In this document: positions 17,001 to 25,690 of the stretch, piece after piece
How positions within the stretch are numbered: position 1 is the stretch's first letter
How the letters are laid out: each line of letters opens with the position of its first letter
Origin: an uncultured Planctomyces sp.
GTDB taxonomy: Bacteria > Planctomycetota > Planctomycetia > Planctomycetales > Planctomycetaceae
Reading direction: 5' to 3'
Assembly: GCA_937904325.1 (NCBI GenBank)
Contig: CALGTK010000250.1
Coordinates: 1-33,804, forward strand
Length of the DNA stretch: 33,804 nucleotides
The notes under the pieces: generated by a model
Databases searched by the model: none
Seen by the model: only the letters and a program-made list of their open reading frames with translations
What the model was told of the DNA's origin: nothing
Made by a program: the position numbers and the translations under genes

Positions 17001-20000
17001 ATAACGCGGCGTTTTGTGTCTGGTTCGGTCATTCTAGCGGTATCAGCACTGGCTGGTTCGGCGATCGCACAGCAGCGTACTGCAGAGCAGCGCCGCTTTG
17101 AAATTGATGTTCTGGTCCCGTATGCCGAAACCCCATTTTACAGCAATCATGTGCCGTCCTACGTTTACATTCGAAGTCGCGATCTTCAGATACTGTCGGA
17201 CACTGAGGCGATTGATGAAGATAAAACGCCCGACTATCTTCTGACCGAAAGTGACTGGACGATCCGGGTTACTGAATCTGGCCGCGCCGAGATCGTAGCG
17301 ATGATCATCGTTGCGTCGCACCGTGATGACGGCAGCGAAATTGAGATTCCGATTCCTGCGAGGTTCCTTGCTGGACAGACTGAGTGTTCGGTAAACGGCA
17401 GGCGTGTTGGAGTGCTGCCAAACGCTGATGGTTCACGCCTCCGCGTTCCGCTGCCTGATGTGTTGCATGAGGCAATTTCGGTTGGACCGGGCGAAACACC
17501 AGTACCACCTCCAATCGCTGAGTCGGTCAATCAGTGGCGTGAATACAAGATTGAACTGGGGTTACGCCCGTTGACGCAACGCTCACAGAACGTCGCGCGA
17601 ATCTCGCTCCCGATTCCCGCGATCTCAAATTCACGTGTGTCACTATCATTTGATCAGAGGCCGCAAATTTGTTTCTCCAGCCGATCGCAGACCTCAAGAG
17701 AACTGACCACAAATGGAACAGCAGACTTTATCCTTGGCCCGACGAACGATTTGACGATCAGTTGGAGCCAGACGATCGCCAAACTCACGCTCGGCCGAAC
17801 GCCAGCCGAACAGCCGGCTGTTGAAATCAGGTCGTCGGTTGATGTTCATCCCAACTGGATGGAACACCTAACTCATGCGAGGTACATCGTTGACGGTCAG
17901 AACGTGCGATACATTGAGTGGGCGTTGCCTGAATTGTGCCAGGTTGACCTTACTCAATTTCGTATACGGAACCTGGTTGACAAGTCATTGCGCCGTGAAG
18001 CGGGAAAGATGCTCTTAACATGTGAGTTTGATCCGCCGGTCAATCAATCATTCGATTTCGAATTTCGATGGCGGCAGATGCAGCATGAATCGAGGAACGA
18101 TTCAGCAGTTGTCTGGGCTATTCCGGTTGTTCCAGATCAGATCGATGTTCCACTGACCGTTACTTCCCACGTTGCCGGGCTTACGCCGGAGGCCGGCTTC
18201 CAGTTTTCTCCGCAGGTGCAGAATCCAGCATCAACTTCTTACATCGCTGGTAGCGATTTCATCAAGATGTGGCCGGAGAATGAACGTCCACGCGTTCCGT
18301 TAGTTGCACTACGAGTTTTGGAACAACCAGTAGTAAATGCTGCCCTTATTCCGGCGAAGTCGCAACGGACAACACGCGTCATCCAGGTTGCCAGAATTCG
18401 TCCATCGGGAATTCATTGGACGGTTTCGGCGGAAGTTGATACGGCAGTTGTCCCTGCATTCGCTCATGAATTTCTTCTTAATCAGTCATTCCGCGTTGAC
18501 TCAGTAAACGTTTTCGAAGACGACGTTGACCGATTGAGCCATTGGGACCATGTAAACGGTAAGCTGACTTTACATCTTCAAGATCGGCGGTCTGGCGTTC
18601 AAAATATCACGATCACCGGCCAGCAGGCAATTGCTACAGGTAGTGATGCCGTAAAGTTGCCGCTCCTTAAGACCGTGGCCGGTGAGAACGCAGAATCAAC
18701 TCTTTTGATCTACCGATCGAATGAACTTCAGGTTTCGATTGAAGGCCCCGATCCTCTTACCGATGATCAAGCAGTCGCAACAACGAACCGGACTCGAGAG
18801 GAGTTCGTTGGACGTTTTCGGATCCTTCCTGAACAGGAAGCAGAAGTCAGAATTGAGCAGATTGCAAACACTCCAATCGCGTGGATTGTCGCTGACGTTA
18901 CGTCGGACGCCGTTGGAGAGTGTTTCGTTTCTGCAACGATCCATCTTCATAAGATGTCGAAGAGAAATCTGAAGGTCGAATTACCAGAATGGGCTGCGGC
19001 GGGGGAGCTCGCAGTGATGCCAGGCAGGAATGGCCCCAGTGTGACCCAGAATATTTCAATCGATCAGCGGTCGATCGACGTGCAGCTTCCACGACCGGTT
19101 CCGCGGCACGTTGAAATTGTATTGACGGCAAGGTTTCTACCACGGATAGGTCAATCGATTCGTCTATTACCGCCGACCATCGAAGACATTAAGCAGCAGT
19201 ACGCAGTGTTAACTCTTTCACAAGGAATGGATGAGTGGGAACTCCTTCCTCGCGATACTCCAAGTGAGCTCCATTTGAAAACATTGCGAGAGTTTGCGCC
19301 AGGACTTGCAGACAGCAGTCAAGATCTTGTCGTTTGGCAGGACTCAACGAAAGTCAGTCCAACAGCGTCTTCATTGGTTCTGGACGGTCTACCGACCCTT
19401 GTAGTTCATTCAATTCGTCCAGGCGTTCGGCAAAGCGGCGTAGCGGAAACGAACATCCTGCTTCAGACAGATCGCCGTCACGCGAGATTGCAATGGCCTG
19501 CGAGTCTTAGATTGATATCTGCCCGAATTGACGGAGAAGTCGAAGATGTCTCGCCCTCTGTTGATGGCACATTACAGTTGCCATTTACCCAGAGCGGGCC
19601 AGTACATGCCGTTGAGTTACTATGGAATATGGAGCAGGACTCGCAAGCAATGAAAATCCAACGGCGAACAATGCCGATACCTCGACTGATTGATGCGGGA
19701 GGTGCCCGTTCCTTTGTTATCGCAATGCCTACACGCCGAATTCGACTGATTTCAACAGGCAAATCGCAAGCATGGACCAGTGGCGAAGCCGTGAGAATTT
19801 CCAACCAGTGGCTTGGAGCGGTGAATCGAAGTTCGCACTCTTCGGCAAGTTTCGGAGTCGCGCAACAGATCGTTGAATTACTTGTGTTTACTGATGTTGA
19901 CGCAAACCAGCAACGCGGAAGTCGGACAATTTCTGATGCAGCCGCAAATCTTCTCCTCGCAGATCAATCTGGCAGGAAAACCGCAGACAGTAGCAACATG

Positions 20001-20309
20001 ATCGTCGAACAGATCGGCGAAGCCCAAGTGGAATTCTGGGTTGTTGATACCCAGGTGGACCGAATCCTGAGCAGTATACTCATTGCGATCATCGCCATCC
20101 CCGCCTTCATCGTTCTTCTCAAACTTGAGATTGGCGACAGGATTGCACAACGTCCCGAATGGTGCTGGCTTACACTTGGACTGATCTGGTGGCTGTGCCT
20201 GAAAGGGAGTGGTGCCGGATTCATACTGGGGACTGTGTCCGTATTATGGATCGCGGTTGCCCATTTCGTCCGCCGCCGTTCTGAACTCGTTGTGTTGAGC
20301 AGCCAGTGA
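14010..20309 (+). CDS. Giant double-unit secreted membrane protein, units A and B (2099 residues)
   Basis: I recognise no named family. The N terminus is a good signal peptide: Arg-rich start, hydrophobic core at about 17-34, then SVGSCA before Glu-Pro. Unit A runs to about 980 and ends in three hydrophobic segments (about 909-930, 937-955 and 958-975) plus basic residues. Unit B opens with a second signal-like segment at about 1000-1020 ending GSAIAQ, followed by about 1000 residues of beta-rich sequence and three membrane segments (about 2020-2040, 2050-2065 and 2070-2087) ending in RRR. An even number of membrane spans between the units would put both ectodomains outside the cytoplasm. Unit B aligns by eye with the whole preceding protein. 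The GTG start lies 90 nt after that gene and has a weak ribosome-binding site. The frame is unbroken across the junction. Confidence 0.87.
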   Translation: MLRERRHRLNQARKARLLTTVVVLSAVLLHIFVFDSVGSCAEPNTERLRRMFVPGNRPELWPQGDWVPVRPEQLDMLMKSAMASSSEIDRFSFTSALYEASFNVKTAHFEQGTATLFRVRDEAEVTPFEPCNLWLSNACWGNEDTERPAILGTGLDNVQRLVMPETAHELRFDWRLEGQKRLTGYDFDFNVPRSVVTSFRLFVPSGWQVTSNTGIVQLDKVDLQSQKQSRDRASLVAWRVQLGHANVCRIRVHQPTDEDRRGRGVSSYRLNSRCQLQSESLEQSFEFSFDSMSTDSNEITIAIPPALIVSSIEDELGRAFSWRDAGPRSDKWHALRINLAGDKKEDLSRVTIRGRQSVPLPGSGYLQFRIEPPRPDKAVLLGGNASPFSVAIESPFQVATYSSDGLRQTATSVDDDRHELAFEQYASRSFLNLQIRNTGRKSLQRISVREYSLLNVGTIPQELDVLLELTSQAQGAFESIWLVPSEWEVTAVVSVTPTGTAVSSSEDVSWNIKRQSENFQRLTIDLADGLPVRELLRLRVIGQRADQSRQSEFQVPVILPEATRSAAIAFGVVGCDDPEDVQLTSDDYRRYAEPEMFTESDWSDLIAVFGEVPQAVWTADNWMSRGQIEKAMLHFPGDMFAPVGSSPVQSDTTIPRINQPYDNNDMDKFNGSLSELPHEAEENDRASETQHQVGLTTQRVIVSAEFDSQLSPGSGSRDLHRFTWRFHYSSEASPFRFRLPVNSEPLAVMWRGQKIAPVRDGSDWIIPLTVVSASDELSIEYTLPSQAVYLRETYRCRIPVAEATVVQFNWNIRIRDQFSVVSFASGLTPDDEPHRGNWLSWCFGPLARSASSKVFNPVGLGSWVRFLKGRGTQIAAPTASRSTDWKTFSASSTGIPDSLAVHVCDHSRLYALAWFVLTLSLLVGVLLRTVAVPLRSRFTLVWLSGCVASVALVPDAYAELVGGCALGSILATLLPRSFVRPVKLSKSDAAQVSIASTITRRFVSGSVILAVSALAGSAIAQQRTAEQRRFEIDVLVPYAETPFYSNHVPSYVYIRSRDLQILSDTEAIDEDKTPDYLLTESDWTIRVTESGRAEIVAMIIVASHRDDGSEIEIPIPARFLAGQTECSVNGRRVGVLPNADGSRLRVPLPDVLHEAISVGPGETPVPPPIAESVNQWREYKIELGLRPLTQRSQNVARISLPIPAISNSRVSLSFDQRPQICFSSRSQTSRELTTNGTADFILGPTNDLTISWSQTIAKLTLGRTPAEQPAVEIRSSVDVHPNWMEHLTHARYIVDGQNVRYIEWALPELCQVDLTQFRIRNLVDKSLRREAGKMLLTCEFDPPVNQSFDFEFRWRQMQHESRNDSAVVWAIPVVPDQIDVPLTVTSHVAGLTPEAGFQFSPQVQNPASTSYIAGSDFIKMWPENERPRVPLVALRVLEQPVVNAALIPAKSQRTTRVIQVARIRPSGIHWTVSAEVDTAVVPAFAHEFLLNQSFRVDSVNVFEDDVDRLSHWDHVNGKLTLHLQDRRSGVQNITITGQQAIATGSDAVKLPLLKTVAGENAESTLLIYRSNELQVSIEGPDPLTDDQAVATTNRTREEFVGRFRILPEQEAEVRIEQIANTPIAWIVADVTSDAVGECFVSATIHLHKMSKRNLKVELPEWAAAGELAVMPGRNGPSVTQNISIDQRSIDVQLPRPVPRHVEIVLTARFLPRIGQSIRLLPPTIEDIKQQYAVLTLSQGMDEWELLPRDTPSELHLKTLREFAPGLADSSQDLVVWQDSTKVSPTASSLVLDGLPTLVVHSIRPGVRQSGVAETNILLQTDRRHARLQWPASLRLISARIDGEVEDVSPSVDGTLQLPFTQSGPVHAVELLWNMEQDSQAMKIQRRTMPIPRLIDAGGARSFVIAMPTRRIRLISTGKSQAWTSGEAVRISNQWLGAVNRSSHSSASFGVAQQIVELLVFTDVDANQQRGSRTISDAAANLLLADQSGRKTADSSNMIVEQIGEAQVEFWVVDTQVDRILSSILIAIIAIPAFIVLLKLEIGDRIAQRPEWCWLTLGLIWWLCLKGSGAGFILGTVSVLWIAVAHFVRRRSELVVLSSQ

Positions 20310-20341
20310 AATAGACGTTGGCACTTCAACACGGGCGTCAA

Positions 20342-21709
20342 TCAAGCGAGTTCCGGTATGTGTTCGCCATAAGAGATGTGGATCGGCCGTCCGGCCTGGT
20401 CGTTGAATGTCTGGCGGTAGTCGATTCCCAGGTGGTGCAGGATCATTGACCGGAAGTTCTGCGGAGTCAGTTCGCGTTTGATGGGGTGCTCGCCTTTGGA
20501 GTTGGTCGCACCGATGACCTGGCCCGTTCGTGTACCGCCACCGGAGACCAGGATTGACATTGCGTGTGGCCAATGATCGCGGCCCCAGTTGATCTTGCCG
20601 TCTCGATTTCCTGGACGTTCGTTACCACGGGGGGTACGGCCGAATTCGCCCGTCACGATGACCATGACGTCTTCATCGAGCCCCCTTTCGTAGATGTCTT
20701 CAATAAGAGCCGTCACTCCCTGGTCGACGCCGGGCAGGCGTTCGCGCATCGCGGTGGGCAGGTCACCGTTGACTGCGTGGTCGTCCCAGTTATAGACCTC
20801 TTTTCCGCCGGGAATGCTGACTGTTACAAGGTTTACTCCGGCTTCAACGAGTCGTCGAGCGAGCAACGCCTGTTGAGCCCAGCCTTCGCCGTAACGCTCG
20901 CGAATTTTTTCGTCTTCCTGGGAAAGGTCGAAGGCGATACGGGCTCGGTCGGTGGTCAGTATTTCGAACGCCTGCTGATTAAAGCCGTCGAGAGATACCA
21001 TGACGCCGCTGTCCAGGTCTCCCCGAAGACGATCGACGCTGGTCAGCAGTTCTTTGCGATTACTCAGTCTTTGGCCGTCGATCGTGGCCTTTGCGTTCTT
21101 TAGCCCCTTTTCGCTGACGGTCGGCGGGCGGAAGACATCACTCCAGTAGCCCGTCGCGGTTGTGGGCACGTAGCTGTAATGCGTTGCTCCCATTCCACAG
21201 GCGACAGGCATGCCACCGTGGCACTGGCCGAAGACTCGACTGACGACGGCTCCAAGTTCCGGATGGACGGATTCGTGTTTGGACTCGTCCCAGTCGGGGT
21301 AGCCGCTCATCATTACCGGGATGCCGTCATTGTGGCCGGCGTAGTTGTGTGAGCACGATCGGATGAGCGAAAACCTGTCGGCAATCTTTGCGTGCATCGG
21401 CAGCAGTTCGCAGATATCCATTCCTGACACGTTCGTGTTAATTGGCGAAAACGGGCCGCGGATTTCTCGCGTCGCATTCGGCTTTAAATCGTACGTTTCA
21501 AGATGGCTTGGACCACCGTTCTGCCAGAGCAGAATTACAGATTTTGGAGACGGAGACCTCCGATATTCTGAAGCGGGGGATGCCTGAGACTGCAGACGCA
21601 GATAATCCGCCAGAGTTAACCCTCCGATACCCAGAAAGCCGGCCCGCATGAAGTGGCGCCGTGAGATTCCATCGCACAGTTGATGACGGTTGGTCAGGAC
21701 TTCGAGCAT
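20342..21709 (-). CDS. Tat-exported DUF1501 protein (first copy)
   Basis: A 455-residue DUF1501 protein, a family related to the alkaline phosphatase/sulfatase fold and very expanded in planctomycetes; no substrate is established. The N terminus carries a twin-arginine motif (SRRHF, Arg17-Arg18) before a hydrophobic stretch, so it is probably exported folded. The hallmark motifs are LLWQNGGPSHLETYD at about 60-74, GEFGRTPR at about 352-359 and GRDHWP with ILVSGGG at about 373-388. It is convergent with the giant gene, with 32 nt between stops, and lies 137 nt downstream of a second DUF1501 gene on the same strand. The usual DUF1549/DUF1553 cytochrome partner is absent. Confidence 0.93.
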   Translation of the reverse strand: MLEVLTNRHQLCDGISRRHFMRAGFLGIGGLTLADYLRLQSQASPASEYRRSPSPKSVILLWQNGGPSHLETYDLKPNATREIRGPFSPINTNVSGMDICELLPMHAKIADRFSLIRSCSHNYAGHNDGIPVMMSGYPDWDESKHESVHPELGAVVSRVFGQCHGGMPVACGMGATHYSYVPTTATGYWSDVFRPPTVSEKGLKNAKATIDGQRLSNRKELLTSVDRLRGDLDSGVMVSLDGFNQQAFEILTTDRARIAFDLSQEDEKIRERYGEGWAQQALLARRLVEAGVNLVTVSIPGGKEVYNWDDHAVNGDLPTAMRERLPGVDQGVTALIEDIYERGLDEDVMVIVTGEFGRTPRGNERPGNRDGKINWGRDHWPHAMSILVSGGGTRTGQVIGATNSKGEHPIKRELTPQNFRSMILHHLGIDYRQTFNDQAGRPIHISYGEHIPELA

Positions 21710-21846
21710 GTTATCTATCCATGATCAGACAAAATTCGCCACAAAGAACACAGCCGCCACAGAGAGTACAGCGGTCACTTGGTTGCTCGTGTCAGGCGTT
21801 TGCTGTGACCTGATTCTGTCTTAATTTCATTTCGAATTAATCGCGA

Positions 21847-23217
21847 TTAGCTTAGCTCGGCAATCGGCTTACCAAATGGAAGGATGGGCATCGGACGACC
21901 AGCTGCGTCGATGAATTCCGCTCGGTAATCGATTCCCAGATGTTGATACATCGTTGCCAGCAGATCGTTCGGATCCAGCTTGTTGTCTTTGGCGTACGCG
22001 CCGTTCGAAGTCGTCGAGCCGATCACCTGCCCCATTCGCATGCCGCCACCGGAAACGAGGATTGACATCGAACCGGGCCAATGATCGCGACCTGGCTGAA
22101 TGACTCCGGAACGTGTCCCTTTTTGAGGGTTGATTCGAGGCGTACGACCGAACTCGCCGGTGACTACCAGCATGACTTTTTTGTCGAGACCTCGTTGATA
22201 GAGATCTTCAACCAGTGCGGCTATGGCGCGGTCGAAGATTGGCAGTCGGGCTCTAGTGTCGTCAAAGAGGTGTCCGTTGACCGCGTGGATGTCCCAATTG
22301 CCGATTGCGTTTGGAACTCCTGGATTCTGCATTTGCATCGTAACGAACGTGACTCCTGCCTCAACGAGCCGACGAGCCAGCAACGCTCGCTGTCCCCATT
22401 TGTGCCGTCCGTATTTCTCTCGAGTCTCTGGATCTTCGCTTGAGATATCGAAGGCCTGCTTCGCACGGTCGCTGGTGAGCAGGCTGATTGCTCTGCCATT
22501 GAATTCGTCGATCGATGCCAACGAGCCAGAGCGGTCGATATCACGCTGCATATCGTCGAAAGATTTAAGCAGGGCGACGCGATCATCCAGTCGGTCTTTC
22601 AGGCTGCCAGACATGGCCAGGTTCGGTACCGAAAAGTTGTCTTCGTTGGGGTCTCGCGCGACGACGAAAGGCAATTCGGATTCACCCAGGTAAGAACTGC
22701 CTCCGCCGTAGACTCGATTGGCACTGCCAACGTAGTTGGGCACTCCGATATCGTGCGACTTTTTTATACGGCTGACCACAGTGCCGATCGTTGGAAACTG
22801 CGCGATCGGATCGAGTGGACGTAGCGGGTCGCGGCCGGAAAGGAACCGTCCAGCGCCACCAGCGTGATTGGCGAAGCCGTGAGAGATCGAGCGGATGATT
22901 GTGAACTTGTCGGCAACCTTCGAGTGCATCGGCAGCAGTTCGCAGACATCCATTCCAGCCACATTCGAGTTGATCGGATTCATTTCGCCGCGGTAATCCA
23001 GTGGAGCGTCGGGCTTTAAATCGTAGGTCTCCATATGGCTGGGGCCGCCCTGCAGCCAGATCAGTATTATCGACGTGTCCTGTCCTGTTTCGTTCTTTGC
23101 TGCTGTGCGCAAACGAAGAAGGTCGCTGAGACCAAGTCCACCGAGTGCCAGAAAACCGGCCTGCAGAAAGCTACGGCGCGATTGCGGGTCTGGGCCGTGC
23201 GTTGTTTGACGTGGCAT
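21847..23217 (-). CDS. Tat-exported DUF1501 protein (second copy)
   Basis: A 456-residue DUF1501 protein with the twin-arginine motif SRRSFL (Arg14-Arg15) and hydrophobic core GFLALGGLGLSDLL. It shares with the first copy the order WLQGGPSHMETYD, CELLPMHSKVADKF, RALLARRLVEAGV, GEFGRTPR (about 352-359) and GRDHWP (about 374-379), so the two are clear tandem paralogues; the middle third, about 100-260, is the most divergent. It is transcribed towards the first copy and diverges from the third, with 221 nt between starts. The biochemical role is unknown. Confidence 0.93.
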   Translation of the reverse strand: MPRQTTHGPDPQSRRSFLQAGFLALGGLGLSDLLRLRTAAKNETGQDTSIILIWLQGGPSHMETYDLKPDAPLDYRGEMNPINSNVAGMDVCELLPMHSKVADKFTIIRSISHGFANHAGGAGRFLSGRDPLRPLDPIAQFPTIGTVVSRIKKSHDIGVPNYVGSANRVYGGGSSYLGESELPFVVARDPNEDNFSVPNLAMSGSLKDRLDDRVALLKSFDDMQRDIDRSGSLASIDEFNGRAISLLTSDRAKQAFDISSEDPETREKYGRHKWGQRALLARRLVEAGVTFVTMQMQNPGVPNAIGNWDIHAVNGHLFDDTRARLPIFDRAIAALVEDLYQRGLDKKVMLVVTGEFGRTPRINPQKGTRSGVIQPGRDHWPGSMSILVSGGGMRMGQVIGSTTSNGAYAKDNKLDPNDLLATMYQHLGIDYRAEFIDAAGRPMPILPFGKPIAELS

Positions 23218-23438
23218 GAAAATAATCCTGCACGCGGCGGGAAGGTATGGAAGGTTGTAGGATCGGTGGGGATTTTCCTGACGGAAATACTGGACGTCTA
23301 TTGTCGCAAAGTAGTGTCGTCAGATTCAACATCGGCAGGCTGGTTGGAGTGCACTCACATAATCTTGACGTCGTAGCCGCACATTTGTGATCGCTTGAAT
23401 CGTTAAGTCGTGCTAATCTGGTCAGACGGCAGGACGAG

Positions 23439-24845
23439 GTGAATAGTAATTCTGGACGAACAACAGCAGCAGGGTTTTGGTCGATGTTTCGAGTGGCGGG
23501 TGGCACAACTTCAGGCGGTGCGGATTTAACGAGACGTAGCTTCGTAGAAGCAGGCGTGCTTGGCGTTGGTGGGATCTCGCTGGCACAGATGATGTCGCTG
23601 CGTGCAGAGTCCGCGACATCGACGACCGGAACGTCTGACACGAGCGTGATCCTGGTCTGGATGAGCGGCGGACCGGGTCATCATGAAACGTGGGATCCAA
23701 AGCCGGATGCGGTCAGTCAGTACCGCGGACCTTTCGGAGCGATCTCGACCAACGTCAGCGGAATTCAGTTCAGCGAAATGCTGCCCGAACAGGCGAAGAT
23801 CGCTGATCGCATTTCGGTTTTAAGAACTATTCGGCATCGGTCTGGTGATCACACCAAGGGTAATCACTGGATGTTGACAGGCTTCGAAGGCCCAGACTTC
23901 AACAAGCCGGACAATAAAATTCAGCGGCGTCCATCGATGGGGGCGGTCGCGTCAGCGTTGTGCGGGACGCGGCGATCTGGCATGCCGGCGTACTCCGCCG
24001 TTCCACACTTGAAGGGCGGTACTGATAACCTCTTTCACTACGCGGCGTACCTCGGCGGTGCACACAACCCGCTGGTAACGAACTCCGACCCGAACGGGAA
24101 ATTGTTCGGCGTTGCGGATCTTTCGCTTCGGTCCGGCCTGACGTTCGATCGGTTGAACGATCGCCGTTCGCTCTTGAAAATGATCGATCAGTATCGTCGA
24201 CGAGCTGACGGCGGCATGGTCGACATGAGCGATCAGCAACAGTCAGCGTTCAGCCTGTTGACCGGCTCGGTTGTTCGAGAAGCCTACGACATGACACAGG
24301 AGCCGGACGCGATTCGCGACGACTATGGCAGACATACTTTCGGCCAGAGCGCATTGCTGGCACGTCGTCTTGTCGAACGCGGCGTTACGTTTGTGACGGT
24401 TAACACTCAGCCGTGGGATCATCACGGAACTGCAAATCGCTTGCCCACTGAAAAGGGCGCAAAGCAACTGATCCCGCCTGTCGATCGAGCAATCGCAGCG
24501 CTGATCCGCGACCTTGTTGAACGAGGTATGTTTGAAAAGACGCTCATTGTCGCAATGGGTGAATTCGGACGCACGCCAAAGATGAACGATGCTGCCGGCC
24601 GCGATCACTGGGGACACACATTCAGTGTTATGATGAGCGGGGGCTCTTTCCGCATGGGTCAGGCGATTGGCGTCTCAGATGATCGAGGAGCCTACGTCGC
24701 CGAACGACCACTCAGCCCTGAAGATGTCACCGCGACGGTGTATCACCACCTTGGCCTCGACGCTCGCAACACGGCGATCCCAGACCGCACCGGTCGCCCA
24801 CGATATCTCGTCGAACATGGTGAGCCGATTCGCGAATTATTGTAG
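23439..24845 (+). CDS. Tat-exported DUF1501 protein (third copy, divergent)
   Basis: A 468-residue DUF1501 protein on the opposite strand from the other two. Tat motif TRRSFV (Arg32-Arg33) comes after an unusually long polar leader of about 30 residues. Family motifs are present with changes: WMSGGPGHHETWD, GEFGRTPK at about 374-381 and GRDHWGH at about 387-393. The GTG start has AGGACGAG directly upstream; the ATG at codon 16 (23484) is an alternative that would still keep the Tat motif. It belongs to a different subgroup from the two minus-strand copies, so simple recent triplication is unlikely. The broken cytochrome gene lies downstream on the same strand. Confidence 0.92.
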   Translation: MNSNSGRTTAAGFWSMFRVAGGTTSGGADLTRRSFVEAGVLGVGGISLAQMMSLRAESATSTTGTSDTSVILVWMSGGPGHHETWDPKPDAVSQYRGPFGAISTNVSGIQFSEMLPEQAKIADRISVLRTIRHRSGDHTKGNHWMLTGFEGPDFNKPDNKIQRRPSMGAVASALCGTRRSGMPAYSAVPHLKGGTDNLFHYAAYLGGAHNPLVTNSDPNGKLFGVADLSLRSGLTFDRLNDRRSLLKMIDQYRRRADGGMVDMSDQQQSAFSLLTGSVVREAYDMTQEPDAIRDDYGRHTFGQSALLARRLVERGVTFVTVNTQPWDHHGTANRLPTEKGAKQLIPPVDRAIAALIRDLVERGMFEKTLIVAMGEFGRTPKMNDAAGRDHWGHTFSVMMSGGSFRMGQAIGVSDDRGAYVAERPLSPEDVTATVYHHLGLDARNTAIPDRTGRPRYLVEHGEPIRELL

Positions 24846-25111
24846 TCGAAATTGCAGGCTCAAATTCAGTCTTTCGACATCGTTACGGTGCAGAACCCCA
24901 TCTTTCCGTGTCCACCCCCAGCGAGCGAAATTCTGAGTTGTGATTTGAACTCGACCGTTGTCTTCCTGTGCTGATGATCGCTTCGTTGTGCTCGCCTGTA
25001 ACTGGCCAGGTTTCAAAAGATTCATCTTGAAATCACCGCCGCAATCGGGCGTTGTTTGCTCAGCGAGTATTTGCGGCGTGTCACGCAGTCGGTGGGGGAA
25101 TTTCCGCGTAG
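24846..25111. other. Unassigned stretch downstream of the third DUF1501 gene
   Basis: About 270 nt without a recognisable gene. A minus-strand frame covers it and runs into the DUF1501 gene at 24837; its text contains a coherent-looking stretch (ITTQNFARWGWTRKDGVLHR) but matches no family I know. Together with the broken gene that follows it reads as decayed sequence. Confidence 0.4.
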
Positions 25112-25690
25112 GGGGCCCGATTTGTCGAAGCCATAGAATGGCAAGCCTCTGACTGTCACTACCTTGGAGAATCATCGCGACAAACTGCCAGTCTGGCGGT
25201 TGCCGATTCTGACGCTCGCGTAAAACTTACGGCGATTCGAATTTGCGAACCGTTGCTGGCGGACGACCTGGAGCTCATTCAAACCGTTAGTGAAGCTGGG
25301 TACCACGGCGACATGACTGTCGTCGTGCAGGTCATCAAGTCGCTGCATTTTTCCAGGACGAAGGAAACGCAGGTCGCTATCTCGGCGGAGCAACGTTCGC
25401 CAATTTTAGTGCCGGCATGATCGCCAGGATACAACAAGGTTACAGGTCCTGAACGATGGTCTGCATCCGTTTTCACGGCCCCGACGCAAAGGGGGGGGCG
25501 ATTTCCCGCGATGGCCTGCAACTGGTGTCCTCAATGGTGGGTTCGCCACGTCTACTGGGGCCTCCGGAAGTTTCGGCGAAAATTCTCATACACGGCCTGA
25601 CGGGGCCGATTGACGGAAAAAAATATCCTGGCGTCATGGAGTCGATGAAACGGCAGGACGACGAGTGGATGGCAGCGGTGTTGACTGTTT
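25112..25690 (+). pseudogene. Broken planctomycete HEAT-repeat / cytochrome c protein
   Basis: Two pieces in different frames belong to one former gene. From 25187 to 25420 the text VADSDARVKLTAIRICEPLL and what follows has the pattern of the HEAT repeats that precede the haem domain in planctomycete membrane-bound dehydrogenase-like proteins. From about 25390 the next frame reads ARIQQGYRS, a TGA at 25450-25452, then CIRFHGPDAKG and HGLTGPIDGKKYPGVM to DDEWMAAVL near 25685, which is the PVC-type cytochrome c domain. At least one frameshift, one internal stop and loss of the second haem cysteine (CIRFH in place of CxxCH) show the gene is dead. The N-terminal propeller part of such proteins is missing upstream. 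Confidence 0.72.

Noticed and set aside
23218-23438. Sigma-70 promoter between the divergent DUF1501 genes
   Set aside because: A TTGACG is followed at 17 nt by a poor -10 (TGATCG); the match is no better than chance.
24837-25175. 112-codon minus-strand gene after the third DUF1501 gene
   Set aside because: It runs into the DUF1501 coding region and has no recognised homology, although part of its text looks protein-like; recorded as an unassigned stretch instead.
25489-25497. G-run (eight G) in the cytochrome relic as the inactivating indel
   Set aside because: The cytochrome text continues in the same frame on both sides of the run, so this tract did not break the frame; the damage lies upstream and at the haem Cys.
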